Shown: positions 18,305 through 27,694, counted from the first letter of the stretch. The stretch is 64,000 nt of DNA from Marinomonas sp. THO17 (GCF_040436405.1 NZ_AP031575.1:434001-498000), one strand, 5' to 3'. Program-made: numbers and translations. Notes: generated from the letters alone by a model not told the origin.

Positions 18305-19267
18305 ATGAAGTGGTTACGCAGTGACAGTTACAGTCTTCCTATAGTATTGGCTTTAGTACTTCATACTGGCGTTGTTTTGGCGGCTTTTTTCGCAGTTGGT
18401 TTTGGTACTAGTGAGCGTAAAGAGCCTAAGCAACCTGTCATTGTAAACGCTAAAATTATTGATGTTTCAGACACCATTATTGGTCGGCGAGAAGCAGAAC
18501 AAAGGGCGGCAGAAAAGCGTGCTGCAGCCTTGGCAGAAAAAAAACGCAAAGAAGCAGCAGAGCAAGCAAGACAAAGAGAAGTGGCTCGTAAAGCTTTGGA
18601 AGAAAAGCAAAAGCAAGTTGCGCAAGCTAAGCGTTTAAAAGAACAAGCCGCAGCAAAGCAACGTCAAGAAGCGGAAAGGAAAGCTTTGGAGCAGAAGCGT
18701 ATTGCCCAAGAAGCTGAGAAAAAACGTCTTGAAGAACAAAAACGCATAGCGGAACAAAAGCGACAGGAAGAAGTTAAACGAGTAGAAGAACAAAAACGTC
18801 GTGAAGAGGCTTTAGTTCGTCAAGCTGAGGCCGATAGGTTGGCAGAACAAGAGCGCAAGCGCCAAGAAGAAGCGGCTCGCATTGCAGCGCAGAAGAAAGC
18901 AGAGCAAGAGGCTGCACGTCAAGCCGCTGCTGAAGAGGAAGCTAAACGTCGTGCAGCAGATGAAGCTCAGATGGTTCAGTCAATGAGTGATTTAATTAAT
19001 GCTCGTGTTACCGCTGCTTGGATTAGACCTCCAAGTGCACGTAATGGAATGAAAACGGAATTACGCATTTTTTTCTTACCTAACGGGGAAGTTATGAGTG
19101 CTCAGGTAATGCGAAGCAGTGGTGATGCCATATTTGACCGAAATGCTTTAAATGCTGTTTATCGAGTGCAACGCATAGAAGAGTTGTCTGATGTGGATTC
19201 GTATATTTTTGAGCGTAACTTTAGACAAGTAGATTTAATATTTAACCCGCAAGACTTGAGAAACTAA
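18305..19267 (+). CDS. tolA: Tol-Pal system protein TolA
   Basis: 320 residues in three parts: an inner-membrane anchor (about 11-33, with the Ser/His face that contacts TolQR), a long Lys/Ala/Glu/Arg helix (about 60-225), and a C-terminal globular domain (about 230-320) that contacts TolB and Pal. The helix is unusually rich in KR-Q-E-E repeats but otherwise ordinary for the family. TolA spans the periplasm and carries force from TolQR. Confidence 0.95.
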   Translation: MKWLRSDSYSLPIVLALVLHTGVVLAAFFAVGFGTSERKEPKQPVIVNAKIIDVSDTIIGRREAEQRAAEKRAAALAEKKRKEAAEQARQREVARKALEEKQKQVAQAKRLKEQAAAKQRQEAERKALEQKRIAQEAEKKRLEEQKRIAEQKRQEEVKRVEEQKRREEALVRQAEADRLAEQERKRQEEAARIAAQKKAEQEAARQAAAEEEAKRRAADEAQMVQSMSDLINARVTAAWIRPPSARNGMKTELRIFFLPNGEVMSAQVMRSSGDAIFDRNALNAVYRVQRIEELSDVDSYIFERNFRQVDLIFNPQDLRN

Positions 19268-19268
19268 T

Positions 19269-20564
19269 ATGTTTAATAAAAGCTTAGCTGCTATCTTTTT
19301 ATTTTGTGTCATGCTAAATACAGCAAAAGCCCAGTTAGTGATCGAAATTACCAGTGGGGCAGATCAATTGCTGCCTATCGCGATTGTACCTTTTGGATAT
19401 GATGGTGTAGATGCGTTACCAGAAGATATCGCACAAATAATTCAAGATGATTTATCCAGAAGTGGATTGTTTCAAGCTATTCCTCGCAGTAATATGTTAA
19501 GTATGCCAAGCAAAGAAGAAGATGTTTTCTATCGGGACTGGCGTTTGCTAAAGAGTGATTACGTTGTTATTGGTTCAGTGAGAAAACTGCCAAATAATAA
19601 TTATAGAATTGGCTTTGAATTATTGAATGTATTAAGTCAAGAACCCGTTGAGAAACATGCTTCCATCGATGTTGGCGTTAATAACTTCCGTGATGCAGCA
19701 CATTATATTAGTGATAAAATTTACGAATTATTAACAGGTTCTCGTGGTGCATTTAGTACTAGAATTTTATATGTTACAGCGGACGGTGATCGCAGTGCAC
19801 CAACTTATCGATTACAGGTTGCTGATGCGGATGGACATAGACCCCAGATTGTTGTGGAATCAAAAGAGCCTATTTTATCGCCATCGTGGAGTGGTGACGG
19901 CAAGAAAATTGCTTATGTTATGTTTCGCAATAGACGCCCTAATATTTTTATACAAGAATTAGCTTCTGGGACACGTCAGCAAATCGCACAATTTAGAGGC
20001 TTAAACGGTGCGCCAGCTTGGTCACCAGATGGAAAGAAACTGGCTATTGTGTTATCTAAGGATAATAATCCAGAAATTTATACGCTCGATATTGAAACAC
20101 AAAAACTCGAACGTATGACAAACCATTATGCAATCGATACAGAACCGAGTTGGGAGCCTGATGGTAAAGGAATAGTTTTCACATCAGATCGAGGGGGGAA
20201 CCCGCAGATTTATCGATTGGATGTAGATAGTAAGCGTGTGGAAAGGGTAACATTCGAAGGTGACTTGAATACACGAGCAAGAATGACACCGGATGGACGT
20301 TATCTTGTTACTGTTCAGAAAAATGATGGCAATTATCATATTGCGTTACAGGATATGAAGACTGGCCGAGTGCAAATTCTGACAGAGACTTACTTAGACG
20401 AATCACCAAGTATTGCACCAAATGGCAGTATGGTGATATATGCCACAACCTATCAAGGAAAGGGTATCTTAGCCGTAGTATCCGTTGATGGACTTGTTAA
20501 ATATAGGTTACCATCAGCAGACGGTGATGTACGAGAGCCATCTTGGTCCCCGTATTTCAAATAA
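19269..20564 (+). CDS. tolB: Tol-Pal system periplasmic beta-propeller TolB
   Basis: 431 residues with a signal peptide (cleavage after TAKA, residue 21), an N-terminal alpha/beta domain, and a six-bladed propeller of PD40 repeats ([42 protein letters not shown] and so on). TolB binds Pal and TolA. It starts one base after tolA. Base composition is slightly more AT-rich than the upstream genes but there is no sign of transfer. Confidence 0.97.
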   Translation: MFNKSLAAIFLFCVMLNTAKAQLVIEITSGADQLLPIAIVPFGYDGVDALPEDIAQIIQDDLSRSGLFQAIPRSNMLSMPSKEEDVFYRDWRLLKSDYVVIGSVRKLPNNNYRIGFELLNVLSQEPVEKHASIDVGVNNFRDAAHYISDKIYELLTGSRGAFSTRILYVTADGDRSAPTYRLQVADADGHRPQIVVESKEPILSPSWSGDGKKIAYVMFRNRRPNIFIQELASGTRQQIAQFRGLNGAPAWSPDGKKLAIVLSKDNNPEIYTLDIETQKLERMTNHYAIDTEPSWEPDGKGIVFTSDRGGNPQIYRLDVDSKRVERVTFEGDLNTRARMTPDGRYLVTVQKNDGNYHIALQDMKTGRVQILTETYLDESPSIAPNGSMVIYATTYQGKGILAVVSVDGLVKYRLPSADGDVREPSWSPYFK

Positions 20565-20583
20565 AGACATTGAGGAGTGAATA

Positions 20584-21159
20584 ATGAGTGTAAACAAACT
20601 AGGTAAGTTTGCTGTAATTGGGTTGTCTGCTGCGTGGCTAGCAGGCTGTAGTACAACAGCAACAGATACTGATTCTTCTACTGTAGCTGAAGACGGAACG
20701 ACAACTGAGCAAGTTGATGATTCCGCTACTGGCTCTTCAGACCAATCTTTTGGTGCTGATGAAGACGGCGCTGTAACAAGTGTTATCGTTGAAGAGTCCG
20801 CTGAAGATACAATGGTTGATCCGCTTGCTGGTGTTGACACTGTATTCTACTTCGACTTTGATAAATCAATTGTCCGTCCAGAAGCTCGTGAAGCCTTGGC
20901 GAAACACGCTGAGTTTCTAGTGGCAAATCCTGATGCAAGCGTTGTTCTTGAAGGTCATGCTGATGAGCGTGGTACGCGCGAGTACAACATGGCACTGGGT
21001 GAGCGTCGTGCTAAAGCGGTTAGCCGTTACCTAACTATCCAAGGCGTTGCTGCTTCTCAAATCGAAACGGTAAGTTTTGGTGAAGAAGTGCCAGTTGCTT
21101 TTGGTCATGATGCTGAGGCTTGGCAATTAAACCGTCGTGTTGAAGTTCGTTACGAATAA
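20584..21159 (+). CDS. pal: Peptidoglycan-associated lipoprotein Pal
   Basis: 191 residues. Lipobox LAGC with lipidated C22, then an acidic Thr/Ser/Asp linker (about 23-75) that is longer and more acidic than in E. coli, then an OmpA-like domain: FYFDFDKSIVRPEAREAL, GHADERGTREYNMALGERRA, NRRVEVRYE. The domain binds diaminopimelate in peptidoglycan. GAGGAG precedes the ATG. cpoB overlaps the stop by one base. Confidence 0.97.
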   Translation: MSVNKLGKFAVIGLSAAWLAGCSTTATDTDSSTVAEDGTTTEQVDDSATGSSDQSFGADEDGAVTSVIVEESAEDTMVDPLAGVDTVFYFDFDKSIVRPEAREALAKHAEFLVANPDASVVLEGHADERGTREYNMALGERRAKAVSRYLTIQGVAASQIETVSFGEEVPVAFGHDAEAWQLNRRVEVRYE

Positions 21160-21995
21160 TGAACGGCAAAGACATAAAGATTCGCTCTTTAGCAGTGGTG
21201 CTGTCTTTGGCAGCGCCACTGGCTTTGTCTGAATCTAGCCAATCTGCCGGAGGTTTATCTCCAAGTGCCGCAGCGGACTTGTTATTTCAGTTAGAGACTC
21301 TTCAACAAGAAGTTCAGACCCTTCGAGGTATGCTTGAGCAACAAGGTCATGAACTTAAGTTAATGAAACAAAGTCAACGAGATCGCTATATTGATCTTGA
21401 TAAGCGTATTTCATTGCTCATGTCTGCTTCAGTAAATAAACAAGCTGCTCCTACTATTACTCCCTCTATGCCTTCTGCTGTGATACCGGTTACGCAGACA
21501 GAAAGTGTGCCGTCTGATGTTGTGCCTGCAGGATCACAACCTCAATCAACACCAGTCGCAACACCAACCGCTAACTTGCCAAGTACGCCATTAGCACCTG
21601 TGCCTTTGTCTGCTCCTTCTGAACAGGCTAAAGAAGCATACGCAAATGCTTACAACCTTATTCGCGAACGTGAATTTGCGCAAGCGGACGTGGCTTTGAC
21701 TCAGTTTGTTATGGACTATCCTAGCAATACATTAACGGGCAATGGCTATTATTGGTTAGGCGAGGTGAAGCTAGTACAGGGTAAGGCTCAAGAAGCCTTG
21801 ACCGCTTTTACCACAGTTATTCAAAAATTTCCTGGGCATGGTAAAGAAAAAGATGCTTTGTATAAACTGGGAACTGTAAATGACCAATTGGGTAACAGTG
21901 AGCAAGCAAAAGCTTATCTACAAGACGTTATTAAGCGCTTTCCAAACAGTAAAACGGCTAAGTTAGCCGCCGGTTATTTAGGTAAAATTAAATAA
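21159..21995 (+). CDS. cpoB: Cell division coordinator CpoB (YbgF)
   Basis: 278 residues: signal peptide (cleavage near residue 24, LALS), an N-terminal coiled coil for trimerisation (QLETLQQEVQTLRGML), a Pro/Thr/Ser-rich linker, and three TPR repeats (AYANAYNLIREREFAQA, GYYWLGEVKLVQGKAQEA, ALYKLGTVNDQLGNSEQA). CpoB couples the Tol machine with peptidoglycan synthase PBP1B. The ATG shares a base with the pal stop (TAATG). It is the last gene of the tol-pal operon; tRNA-Lys follows. Confidence 0.95.
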   Translation: MNGKDIKIRSLAVVLSLAAPLALSESSQSAGGLSPSAAADLLFQLETLQQEVQTLRGMLEQQGHELKLMKQSQRDRYIDLDKRISLLMSASVNKQAAPTITPSMPSAVIPVTQTESVPSDVVPAGSQPQSTPVATPTANLPSTPLAPVPLSAPSEQAKEAYANAYNLIREREFAQADVALTQFVMDYPSNTLTGNGYYWLGEVKLVQGKAQEALTAFTTVIQKFPGHGKEKDALYKLGTVNDQLGNSEQAKAYLQDVIKRFPNSKTAKLAAGYLGKIK

Positions 21996-21996
21996 C

Positions 21997-22024
21997 TTGC
22001 ATTTCCCAACGGGCCCTGTATCAT
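21997..22024 (+). promoter_or_regulatory. Probable promoter of tRNA-Lys
   Basis: TTGCAT (21997-22002) and TATCAT (22019-22024) at 16-base spacing, followed by a GC-containing discriminator, put the start a few bases before the tRNA. The spacer holds the left arm of a 9-bp dyad whose right arm reaches into the tRNA (22005-22013 and 22031-22039). Confidence 0.45.
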
Positions 22025-22036
22025 ACGCAACCCGTT

Positions 22037-22112
22037 GGGTCGTTAGCTCAGTTGGTAGAGCAGTTGACTTTTAATCAATTGGTCACTGGTTCGAATCCAG
22101 TACGACCCACCA
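22037..22112 (+). tRNA. tRNA-Lys (anticodon TTT)
   Basis: 76 nt with the CCA end encoded. The acceptor stem GGGTCGT/ACGACCC is perfect; the D arm contains AGCTCAGTTGGTAGAGC; the anticodon loop is CTTTTAA with anticodon TTT; the T arm is CTGGTTCGAATCCAG. It sits between cpoB and nadA, the same place as the tRNA-Lys/Val cluster in E. coli, so this is conserved synteny. Confidence 0.97.
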
Positions 22113-22230
22113 ATATTATCTTTTACAATGGCTAACTTTATTCTATTTTGTCATATTAGGACCAAATGGATTTTCCATTCGATCTACTAGCCATACTTTT
22201 TCCTCGCCCAGTTTTAGTAGGGGTAATATT

Positions 22231-23280
22231 ATGTTTGATACTTCCACCAAAGCCGCTCTTAGAAGTACAGTGCAAAAATATTTAGCCGATGCTGAAAAGC
22301 AGCTTGAGGTTCCTGCTGTAGATAATGAGTCGCTTCGCCAAGAGATCAAACAACTCCTTAAAGAGAAGCAAGCGGTTTTAGTGGCGCATTATTATACGGA
22401 TGATGCCATTCAAGAATTAGCCGAAGAAACTGGCGGTATTATTGCGGATTCATTGGAAATGGCTCGTTTCGGAGCCAATCATTCAGCACAGACCTTGGTG
22501 GTTGCTGGTGTAAAGTTTATGGGCGAGACCGCTAAGATTCTCAGCCCTGAAAAGACCATTTTAATGCCTACTTTGGAAGCTACCTGTTCTTTGGATATTG
22601 GCTGCCCAATTGATGAATTTTCTTCTTTTTGTGATCAGCACCCAGATCGTACTGTGGTGGTATATGCCAATACATCTGCTGCGGTAAAGGCTCGAGCAGA
22701 TTGGGTTGTTACTTCTAGTATTGCACTTGATGTCGTCAATCACTTGGTTGATCAGGGAGAGAAAATTATTTGGGCTCCCGATCAGCATCTGGGAGGCTAC
22801 ATTCAGCGTGAAACCGGCGCGGATATGATTCTTTGGGACGGTGCTTGTATTGTTCATGAAGAGTTTAAAGCGAAAGGTATTTTAGATCTTAAAAGCATTT
22901 ATCCAGACGCAGCTGTATTAGTGCATCCAGAGTCACCAGAAGCCGTTGTTGAAGTTGCAGATGTCGTTGGCTCTACATCACAATTGCTGAATGCTTCAAA
23001 GAGTATGAATAATAGTACCTTCATTGTTGCCACAGACCGAGGTATCTTTTACAAGATGAAGCAGGCTTCGCCTGAAAAGCGTTTTGTGGAAGCACCTACT
23101 GCAGGTTCTGGCGCAAATTGTCGTAGTTGTGCCCATTGCCCTTGGATGGCTTTAAATAGCCTTGAGCTGCTTAGGGATTCATTAAGAAACATGTCTGGTG
23201 AAATACATGTTTCAACTGAATTACGCGATCAAGCTTTGATTCCATTGCAACGTATGTTGGACTTTAATAAGCCCGCTTAA
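22231..23280 (+). CDS. nadA: Quinolinate synthase A
   Basis: 349 residues. It condenses iminoaspartate with dihydroxyacetone phosphate to quinolinate in NAD synthesis. The 4Fe-4S ligands are among the conserved cysteines: C119 in [11 protein letters not shown]206 in DGACIVHE, and C297/C300/C303 in [10 protein letters not shown]. Substrate-binding segments VAHYYTDD and [13 protein letters not shown] are present. The ATG follows GGGGTAAT. nadB and nadC are not nearby. It is convergent with the next gene, with one base between stop codons and no terminator. Confidence 0.97.
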   Translation: MFDTSTKAALRSTVQKYLADAEKQLEVPAVDNESLRQEIKQLLKEKQAVLVAHYYTDDAIQELAEETGGIIADSLEMARFGANHSAQTLVVAGVKFMGETAKILSPEKTILMPTLEATCSLDIGCPIDEFSSFCDQHPDRTVVVYANTSAAVKARADWVVTSSIALDVVNHLVDQGEKIIWAPDQHLGGYIQRETGADMILWDGACIVHEEFKAKGILDLKSIYPDAAVLVHPESPEAVVEVADVVGSTSQLLNASKSMNNSTFIVATDRGIFYKMKQASPEKRFVEAPTAGSGANCRSCAHCPWMALNSLELLRDSLRNMSGEIHVSTELRDQALIPLQRMLDFNKPA

Positions 23281-23281
23281 G

Positions 23282-24817
23282 TTATTTGTTTAAGGTCGCC
23301 AGATATTTCATTTCTAAGTCAGAGTACGCCAGTTGCAATCTGTCGTATTCTAAGCTCTTTTTATTAAAACTAACCCTTAATTCTTGGTAATCATTTTCCG
23401 ATATATGGGTATTCAATTGCTCTTTGAGCTGAGCTGTCGCTTGGACTAATTTCCGATTTCTCTCTTTTTCTTGCTTTAAAGGAATAGATTGGGAACCAAA
23501 ATCTGGATTTTGCAAAATGATTGCATCTACCTGTTGTTTTAATTCATTATTTTTTTCTTCCGCCATTTCCAACTCTTGAGCCAGCAAGGTAACGCAAGTT
23601 TCTGATTCTTGTAACAGTCTTTCAAGTGCTTGAGTGTCTTTTTCCTGTTGCATTAGATTTTCAGAATTGTTATCGGCGGCCATGGCGTCACTCAAATCAT
23701 CTATTAATGAACCAAGCGTTTCTTTTTTACTGCCAGCAAGGCTTTGTAAATTGCCAACTGCGGTTTGATTTTTATTTGATAATTGTTGTTCCATTTCAGC
23801 TAAACGTTGATCTTTATCGGAGATGTTTTGTCGTAAAGCTTCGATAGAAAGGTCGGAGTTTTGTAATTCATTTTCAAGTTGCAATACTAAGCTGTTCGAT
23901 TCTTCAGACATTCGTTCTAATTTTGCCACGGCTACTTTTTGAGATTCGAGGGTTTTATCTGAGGCCTGGTGTTGTTTGGCGTATTCTAACTCACTACGCA
24001 GTTGTTCTATGACGAGTTTTTGTCTGTCCGCTAAACTATTTAACGACATGATTTGTTTGTAAGAAGAGGTGCGATTTGGCTCTTTTTGACGTTCATTTTG
24101 ATTCAGCTTAGTGGATATGTTGGATGTGTGCTCAACAGCATCATCTTGCAATTCTTCTAACCTTTCAATGCGTTTTTTTAGGGCGTCAGCTTCTTTCTGA
24201 AGACGTTGTTGTTCGTTTCTTTTAACGTTCAGTTTTTGTAATTTAGCGGCGGCATTGTCAATACTCTTACGTAAATCCTCGTTCAGTTTATGTTGATTCT
24301 TAGATAATGTTTCTTTTGTAATAAGGGATTCAGAGGTCTGATAGAACTCTTCTTCCATTTGCTTAAGATTTTTATGCAGCTCTTCAGGGTCTGAAGTTTG
24401 TAGCTTGGGCGTGGTAAGTGCATATAATAAGCTAGATAAAAAACGGGCGAGAATAGGTTTAGGTTTATTGCTGACTTGATTCAGTACAATGGCTCTTTCA
24501 GCTTGCAAGACGGTGCCCCATATTTTTAAGGTGGTTATTTGATTTGGCTCCATAGCGTCAGGATTGATTGATGCAGCGGCATGGCTAATTTGTTTATCGA
24601 GAAATTGCGCAAAAGCCTTATAGGATAAATCTTCTGATGGCGTATCCTTCGAGTTTGTATCATTGGTTTCTGTGATCTTACTATCTAAGGTTTGTTCTTC
24701 AGAATCGGCTTGAGCGATTTTATTTTTTACTGATTTGTTAAGCCATATGAACACCAGATTTGCTACAAGCAAAACTGTGGTGATTTCAAGTATTGTCCAA
24801 ATTAACCACTTTGACAT
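23282..24817 (-). CDS. Membrane-anchored coiled-coil protein, unknown function
   Basis: 511 residues from the ATG at 24815-24817 (GGGAG upstream), giving MSKWLIWTILEI. One N-terminal membrane helix (about 4-26) is followed by a Ser/Thr/Asp-rich linker, a helical domain around residues 60-130 (LDKQISHAAASINPD, WGTVLQAERAIVL), and then long coiled coils to the end. No enzymatic motif is visible. It is expected to be cytoplasmic beyond the anchor or periplasmic, depending on topology. I do not recognise the family. Its gene ends against nadA and faces away from the nitroreductase. Confidence 0.75.
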   Translation of the reverse strand: MSKWLIWTILEITTVLLVANLVFIWLNKSVKNKIAQADSEEQTLDSKITETNDTNSKDTPSEDLSYKAFAQFLDKQISHAAASINPDAMEPNQITTLKIWGTVLQAERAIVLNQVSNKPKPILARFLSSLLYALTTPKLQTSDPEELHKNLKQMEEEFYQTSESLITKETLSKNQHKLNEDLRKSIDNAAAKLQKLNVKRNEQQRLQKEADALKKRIERLEELQDDAVEHTSNISTKLNQNERQKEPNRTSSYKQIMSLNSLADRQKLVIEQLRSELEYAKQHQASDKTLESQKVAVAKLERMSEESNSLVLQLENELQNSDLSIEALRQNISDKDQRLAEMEQQLSNKNQTAVGNLQSLAGSKKETLGSLIDDLSDAMAADNNSENLMQQEKDTQALERLLQESETCVTLLAQELEMAEEKNNELKQQVDAIILQNPDFGSQSIPLKQEKERNRKLVQATAQLKEQLNTHISENDYQELRVSFNKKSLEYDRLQLAYSDLEMKYLATLNK

Positions 24818-24923
24818 AAGCACTCCCAACGCAATTTTATCTGATATCCATTATCATTAACGTTTGATACTTGATAAACTAATATGATTCTTATGAGCAT
24901 AGTTTAAAGGAAAGCTGCTTTCT

Positions 24924-25490
24924 ATGAGTAAAGATTTTTTAACCTTCATACGTAATCGTGTATCTCAACCTGCTTTAACCTCGCCAGCACCAAGTGAAAA
25001 TGAATGGCGAGATATTTTAGACGCGGCCAGCCGTGCTGCTGATCATGGCAACCTGAAACCGTGGCGGTATCGGATTTATGAAGCAGAAGGGCGTAATAAG
25101 TTAGGTGAAATATATTGGCAGCATGCACTAGCTGAAGTGCCTGATTTACCAGACAATAAACGTGAATCCTTTATTAATAAAGCGTTTCGAGCTCCCGCTG
25201 TATTATTAGTCTATGCCAGCATCCAAGAGCACCCAAAAGTACCTGCTATTGAACAGGTTATGGCGACATCTGCTGCTGCCCAGCAGGTATTGTTGGGTTT
25301 AAATGCACTAGGTTATGGAGGCATGTGGCGCAGTGGGCCTGCCTGTTTCACGCAAAAAACAAAAGATTTGCTTCAATTGCAAGGCAATGATCAAATTGTG
25401 GGTTTAATTTATGTTGGCACACCAAAAGATGCCGAAAAAGTGGTTCAGGAAACTCATTTAGAAGAACGTCTTAGTTGGGTAAGGGATTAA
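24924..25490 (+). CDS. Nitroreductase family protein, YdjA-like
   Basis: 188 residues, the small nitroreductase size, FMN-dependent and usually NAD(P)H-using. Seen: RAADHGNLKPWRYRI (FMN phosphate region), a central dimer helix (AAAQQVLLGLNALGYGGMWRSG), and a C-terminal segment LIYVGTP. These match E. coli YdjA, which lacks the usual loop of larger nitroreductases. AAAGGAAAG precedes the ATG. Physiological substrate unknown. Confidence 0.85.
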   Translation: MSKDFLTFIRNRVSQPALTSPAPSENEWRDILDAASRAADHGNLKPWRYRIYEAEGRNKLGEIYWQHALAEVPDLPDNKRESFINKAFRAPAVLLVYASIQEHPKVPAIEQVMATSAAAQQVLLGLNALGYGGMWRSGPACFTQKTKDLLQLQGNDQIVGLIYVGTPKDAEKVVQETHLEERLSWVRD

Positions 25491-25517
25491 TTTTTAACAA
25501 CAAATCCTAAAAACAAG

Positions 25518-25546
25518 TTGCAAAATGACAGCTGCATCACTAATAT
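25518..25546 (+). promoter_or_regulatory. Promoter of tRNA-Ser
   Basis: TTGCAA (25518-25523) and TAATAT (25541-25546) at the ideal 17-base spacing, followed by a GCGC discriminator typical of stable-RNA promoters. The start would be near 25553, about 30 bases before the tRNA. Confidence 0.6.
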
Positions 25547-25584
25547 ATGCGCACTTGTTATCCAGTAGGTAACAGACCTGTTTT

Positions 25585-25672
25585 GGTGAGCTGTCCGAGT
25601 GGCCGAAGGAGCACGCCTGGAAAGTGTGTATGTCGAAAGGCATCAAGAGTTCGAATCTCTTGCTCACCGCCA
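25585..25672 (+). tRNA. tRNA-Ser (anticodon GGA)
   Basis: 88 nt with the encoded CCA. Acceptor stem GGTGAGC/GCTCACC; anticodon loop CTGGAAA with anticodon GGA; long variable arm (GTATGTCGAAAGGCATC) typical of class II tRNA; T arm GAGTTCGAATCTC. It is followed by an IS relic that holds a terminator hairpin. Confidence 0.97.
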
Positions 25673-25707
25673 TAATCGCTTAAATCGATATAAAAAAACC
25701 GCTACTA

Positions 25708-25777
25708 TGAAGTGACCCCCAATAGTTGGACACCAATTATTGGGGGTCTTTTTATGCCTGCAAAATATGTTTTTGTG
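25708..25777 (+). mobile_element. Left-end relic of an IS3-family (IS150-group) element
   Basis: The stretch starts TGAAGTGACCCCCAATAGTT and continues GGACA, which resembles the terminal repeat of IS150-group elements (TG-A-TGACCCCC-A-AGTTGGACA). It is followed by a GGGGGT segment, an ATG at 25754, and codons reading M-P-A-K-Y-V-F-V-F, close to the usual start of the first transposase ORF in this group (M-P-K-Y-S-F-E-F). The similarity breaks off at the 3' end of the thioesterase gene. Recognition is from memory of the family ends. Confidence 0.55.
25714..25752. terminator. Terminator formed by the IS end
   Basis: Stem GACCCCCAATA/TATTGGGGGTC (25714-25724 and 25738-25748), a 13-base loop, then TTTTT. 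It can end the tRNA-Ser transcript and, read from the other side, that of the thioesterase gene. Confidence 0.75.
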
Positions 25778-25779
25778 TT

Positions 25780-26184
25780 TCATTCATCAAAGAGTTTATG
25801 TGCTTGATCAAAAATCACAGGTTTGCCTGCTTGATTGGTAGAGGCGATGGTCATTTTGGCTTCCAGTACAATTTGCTGATCCGCTTGTCGAATAATGGTT
25901 TGAAAGAAAGCAAATTTTAATTTAGATACCTTTTCTGCTCGGGTAAGGATCTCAAAGACATCGCCACTTCGTAAAGACCGTTTGTAATCCAATTCGCCTT
26001 TTATTAAAACCAAATTAATACCTTGCTCGGTGATTTCAGCAAAGTCTAATCCTTTAGTCTTGATAAAAGTATGACGAGCATGCTCAAGGTAGTTCTGATA
26101 AACAGCATTATTCACTATGCCTTGCATATCACATTCATAATCCCTTACTTCAAATAAAAGAGAGTGTTTTTTGTCGTTCGACAT
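25780..26184 (-). CDS. Acyl-CoA thioesterase, 4-hydroxybenzoyl-CoA thioesterase (YbgC/FadM) family
   Basis: 134-residue single hot-dog-fold protein. The segment VRDYECDMQGIVNNAVYQNYLEHARHTF holds the catalytic Asp and the Asn-His/Arg surroundings of the YbgC/FadM group, and GELDYKRSLRSGD is the following strand. It hydrolyses short or medium acyl-CoA esters; the natural substrate is not evident. The usual ybgC position before tolQ is empty in this genome region, so this copy 8 kb away could fill that role. It lies 15 bases downstream of the GGDEF gene, probably in one operon. Confidence 0.85.
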   Translation of the reverse strand: MSNDKKHSLLFEVRDYECDMQGIVNNAVYQNYLEHARHTFIKTKGLDFAEITEQGINLVLIKGELDYKRSLRSGDVFEILTRAEKVSKLKFAFFQTIIRQADQQIVLEAKMTIASTNQAGKPVIFDQAHKLFDE

Positions 26185-26199
26185 TAATTGATCATCCTT

Positions 26200-27210
26200 C
26201 TATACGTGATGTGCGACTCGATTTTTGCCTGATCTTTGAGCATATGTTAAATAATGTTGAGTTCTTTGTACTAAGTCGATAGGGCTTTCATCGCCAAGTA
26301 AGGTGGCAACTCCAATGGAGGCTGTTACTTTTCTGAGTAGGCTATTGTCGTTTTTATTACGAATTTTTTGCTGTGCAATATGAAGTCGAGTTGCATCAGC
26401 CAAATCAGAGGCTTCTCCCAACTCCATTTCCTTGAGGATGACAGCAAACTTGCCATTTTTAAGTCGTGAGATAAAAGCAAGCTCTGGCAAAAATTGAGTC
26501 AGGGCTTTGGCAATATAGAGAATTAAAGAAGCGGTAACTTTCTTACCGTATTCTTGTTGGAAATTTGCCAAATCATCAATCTCGATTAATAGTAGCGTTA
26601 AATCATCTTCAGCAAATGGCGCTAATGAAAAAAGAGTTCGCTCAAAGCCTTTTTCATTAGACAGTAAGGTCATTGGATCCAACTCAGTATTTTTCTTAAC
26701 GTCGGCCAGTTCTTGTCGCAGTCTAACCAACTCATCTTGAGCATGGATTAAGGTTTCCCCAAACTGTTCCACTATTTGATTGGCTTTAAAAGCACGTCGA
26801 TCCAATAGGGTAGCAATTTGTTCTAGTCTTTTTTGATCAGGACTGTTGTTAAGCGCATTACGGGCATCTTTAAGAGATTGGTTGAAAATAGATAATTCTT
26901 TAGTAATCGAAACACTTTCTTCTGACAGGGTTTCAGTCAGGTGATTCAATGAAGCATGCTGTTCATCAGACTGTTTGATGTCCTCGGACATAATGAATTC
27001 ATTAAAAAGCTCTTTTGAAACAAAGGCCGGAAGACTGCCAAAGCGACGGATGGCGCGATCAACCACTTGATTTAATTTAGGGTTGCTATTCGATGCGTAT
27101 TGATACCAAATGCCATAGTTGTAGGGTGTTGGTGGTATGTCCAACTTTACCATTAATGGTATTGCTGACCTCATTAACTGGTTGGCTTCTTTTGTACTAT
27201 GTTGAAACAT
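26200..27210 (-). CDS. GGDEF-domain protein with degenerate active site
   Basis: 336 residues. The N-terminal half is helical (about 1-165), with a coiled coil leading into a GGDEF fold (about 170-336). Fold landmarks are present: DPMTLLSNEKGFERTL, LLLIEIDDL and ASIGVATL. The catalytic GG(D/E)EF motif is replaced by NGKFA (in RLKNGKFAVILKE), so diguanylate cyclase activity is unlikely; no RxxD inhibitory site is obvious. It may be a signalling or scaffolding protein. AGAGG precedes the ATG. Confidence 0.85.
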   Translation of the reverse strand: MFQHSTKEANQLMRSAIPLMVKLDIPPTPYNYGIWYQYASNSNPKLNQVVDRAIRRFGSLPAFVSKELFNEFIMSEDIKQSDEQHASLNHLTETLSEESVSITKELSIFNQSLKDARNALNNSPDQKRLEQIATLLDRRAFKANQIVEQFGETLIHAQDELVRLRQELADVKKNTELDPMTLLSNEKGFERTLFSLAPFAEDDLTLLLIEIDDLANFQQEYGKKVTASLILYIAKALTQFLPELAFISRLKNGKFAVILKEMELGEASDLADATRLHIAQQKIRNKNDNSLLRKVTASIGVATLLGDESPIDLVQRTQHYLTYAQRSGKNRVAHHV

Positions 27211-27349
27211 AGAAACCTCTATTGCGACTCATCACCACTAAAGTGTTCTTTTCTTGGCGGCATTCCATCTATTGAGCTATCGCTCAGCCATATCGATGAT
27301 GTTGATATTAAAAAAATTGATAGAAATATGAGTTTTTATACTTATCGGA

Positions 27350-27694
27350 TTAAACACCCGAAAATTTAGCTTTATAGCCTTCTTTTTCCAATAAATCCTT
27401 TAATTTATTGCGATTATCCCCTTGAATTTCGATATTGCCATCTTTTACCGAACCACCGGTACCGCATTGAGCTTTTAGTTTTTTTGCTAATGTTTTTAAC
27501 TGTTCCGCTGTTAAGGGAAGCCCTGTTATAAGTGTTACTCCTTTTCCTTTTCGACCTTTAGTTTCCAACTGGATGCGAACATTGCCATCACCAAGTATCG
27601 AGTCATTTTGACATTGGCAATTGTCTACAGAAGATTCGCATTCAGGACATAAGCGACCTTGATCTGTAGAAAAAACTAGGTTTCTTTTTTTCAT
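27350..27694 (-). CDS. yciH: SUI1/eIF1-like translation factor YciH
   Basis: 114 residues with an N-terminal Cys cluster (LCPECESSVDNCQCQ) and the SUI1 fold: VRIQLETKGRKGKGVTLI and LKAQCGTGGSVKDGNIEIQGD. It is the bacterial relative of eIF1, thought to affect initiation fidelity. The Cys cluster suggests a small zinc knuckle. Single gene. Confidence 0.92.
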   Translation of the reverse strand: MKKRNLVFSTDQGRLCPECESSVDNCQCQNDSILGDGNVRIQLETKGRKGKGVTLITGLPLTAEQLKTLAKKLKAQCGTGGSVKDGNIEIQGDNRNKLKDLLEKEGYKAKFSGV

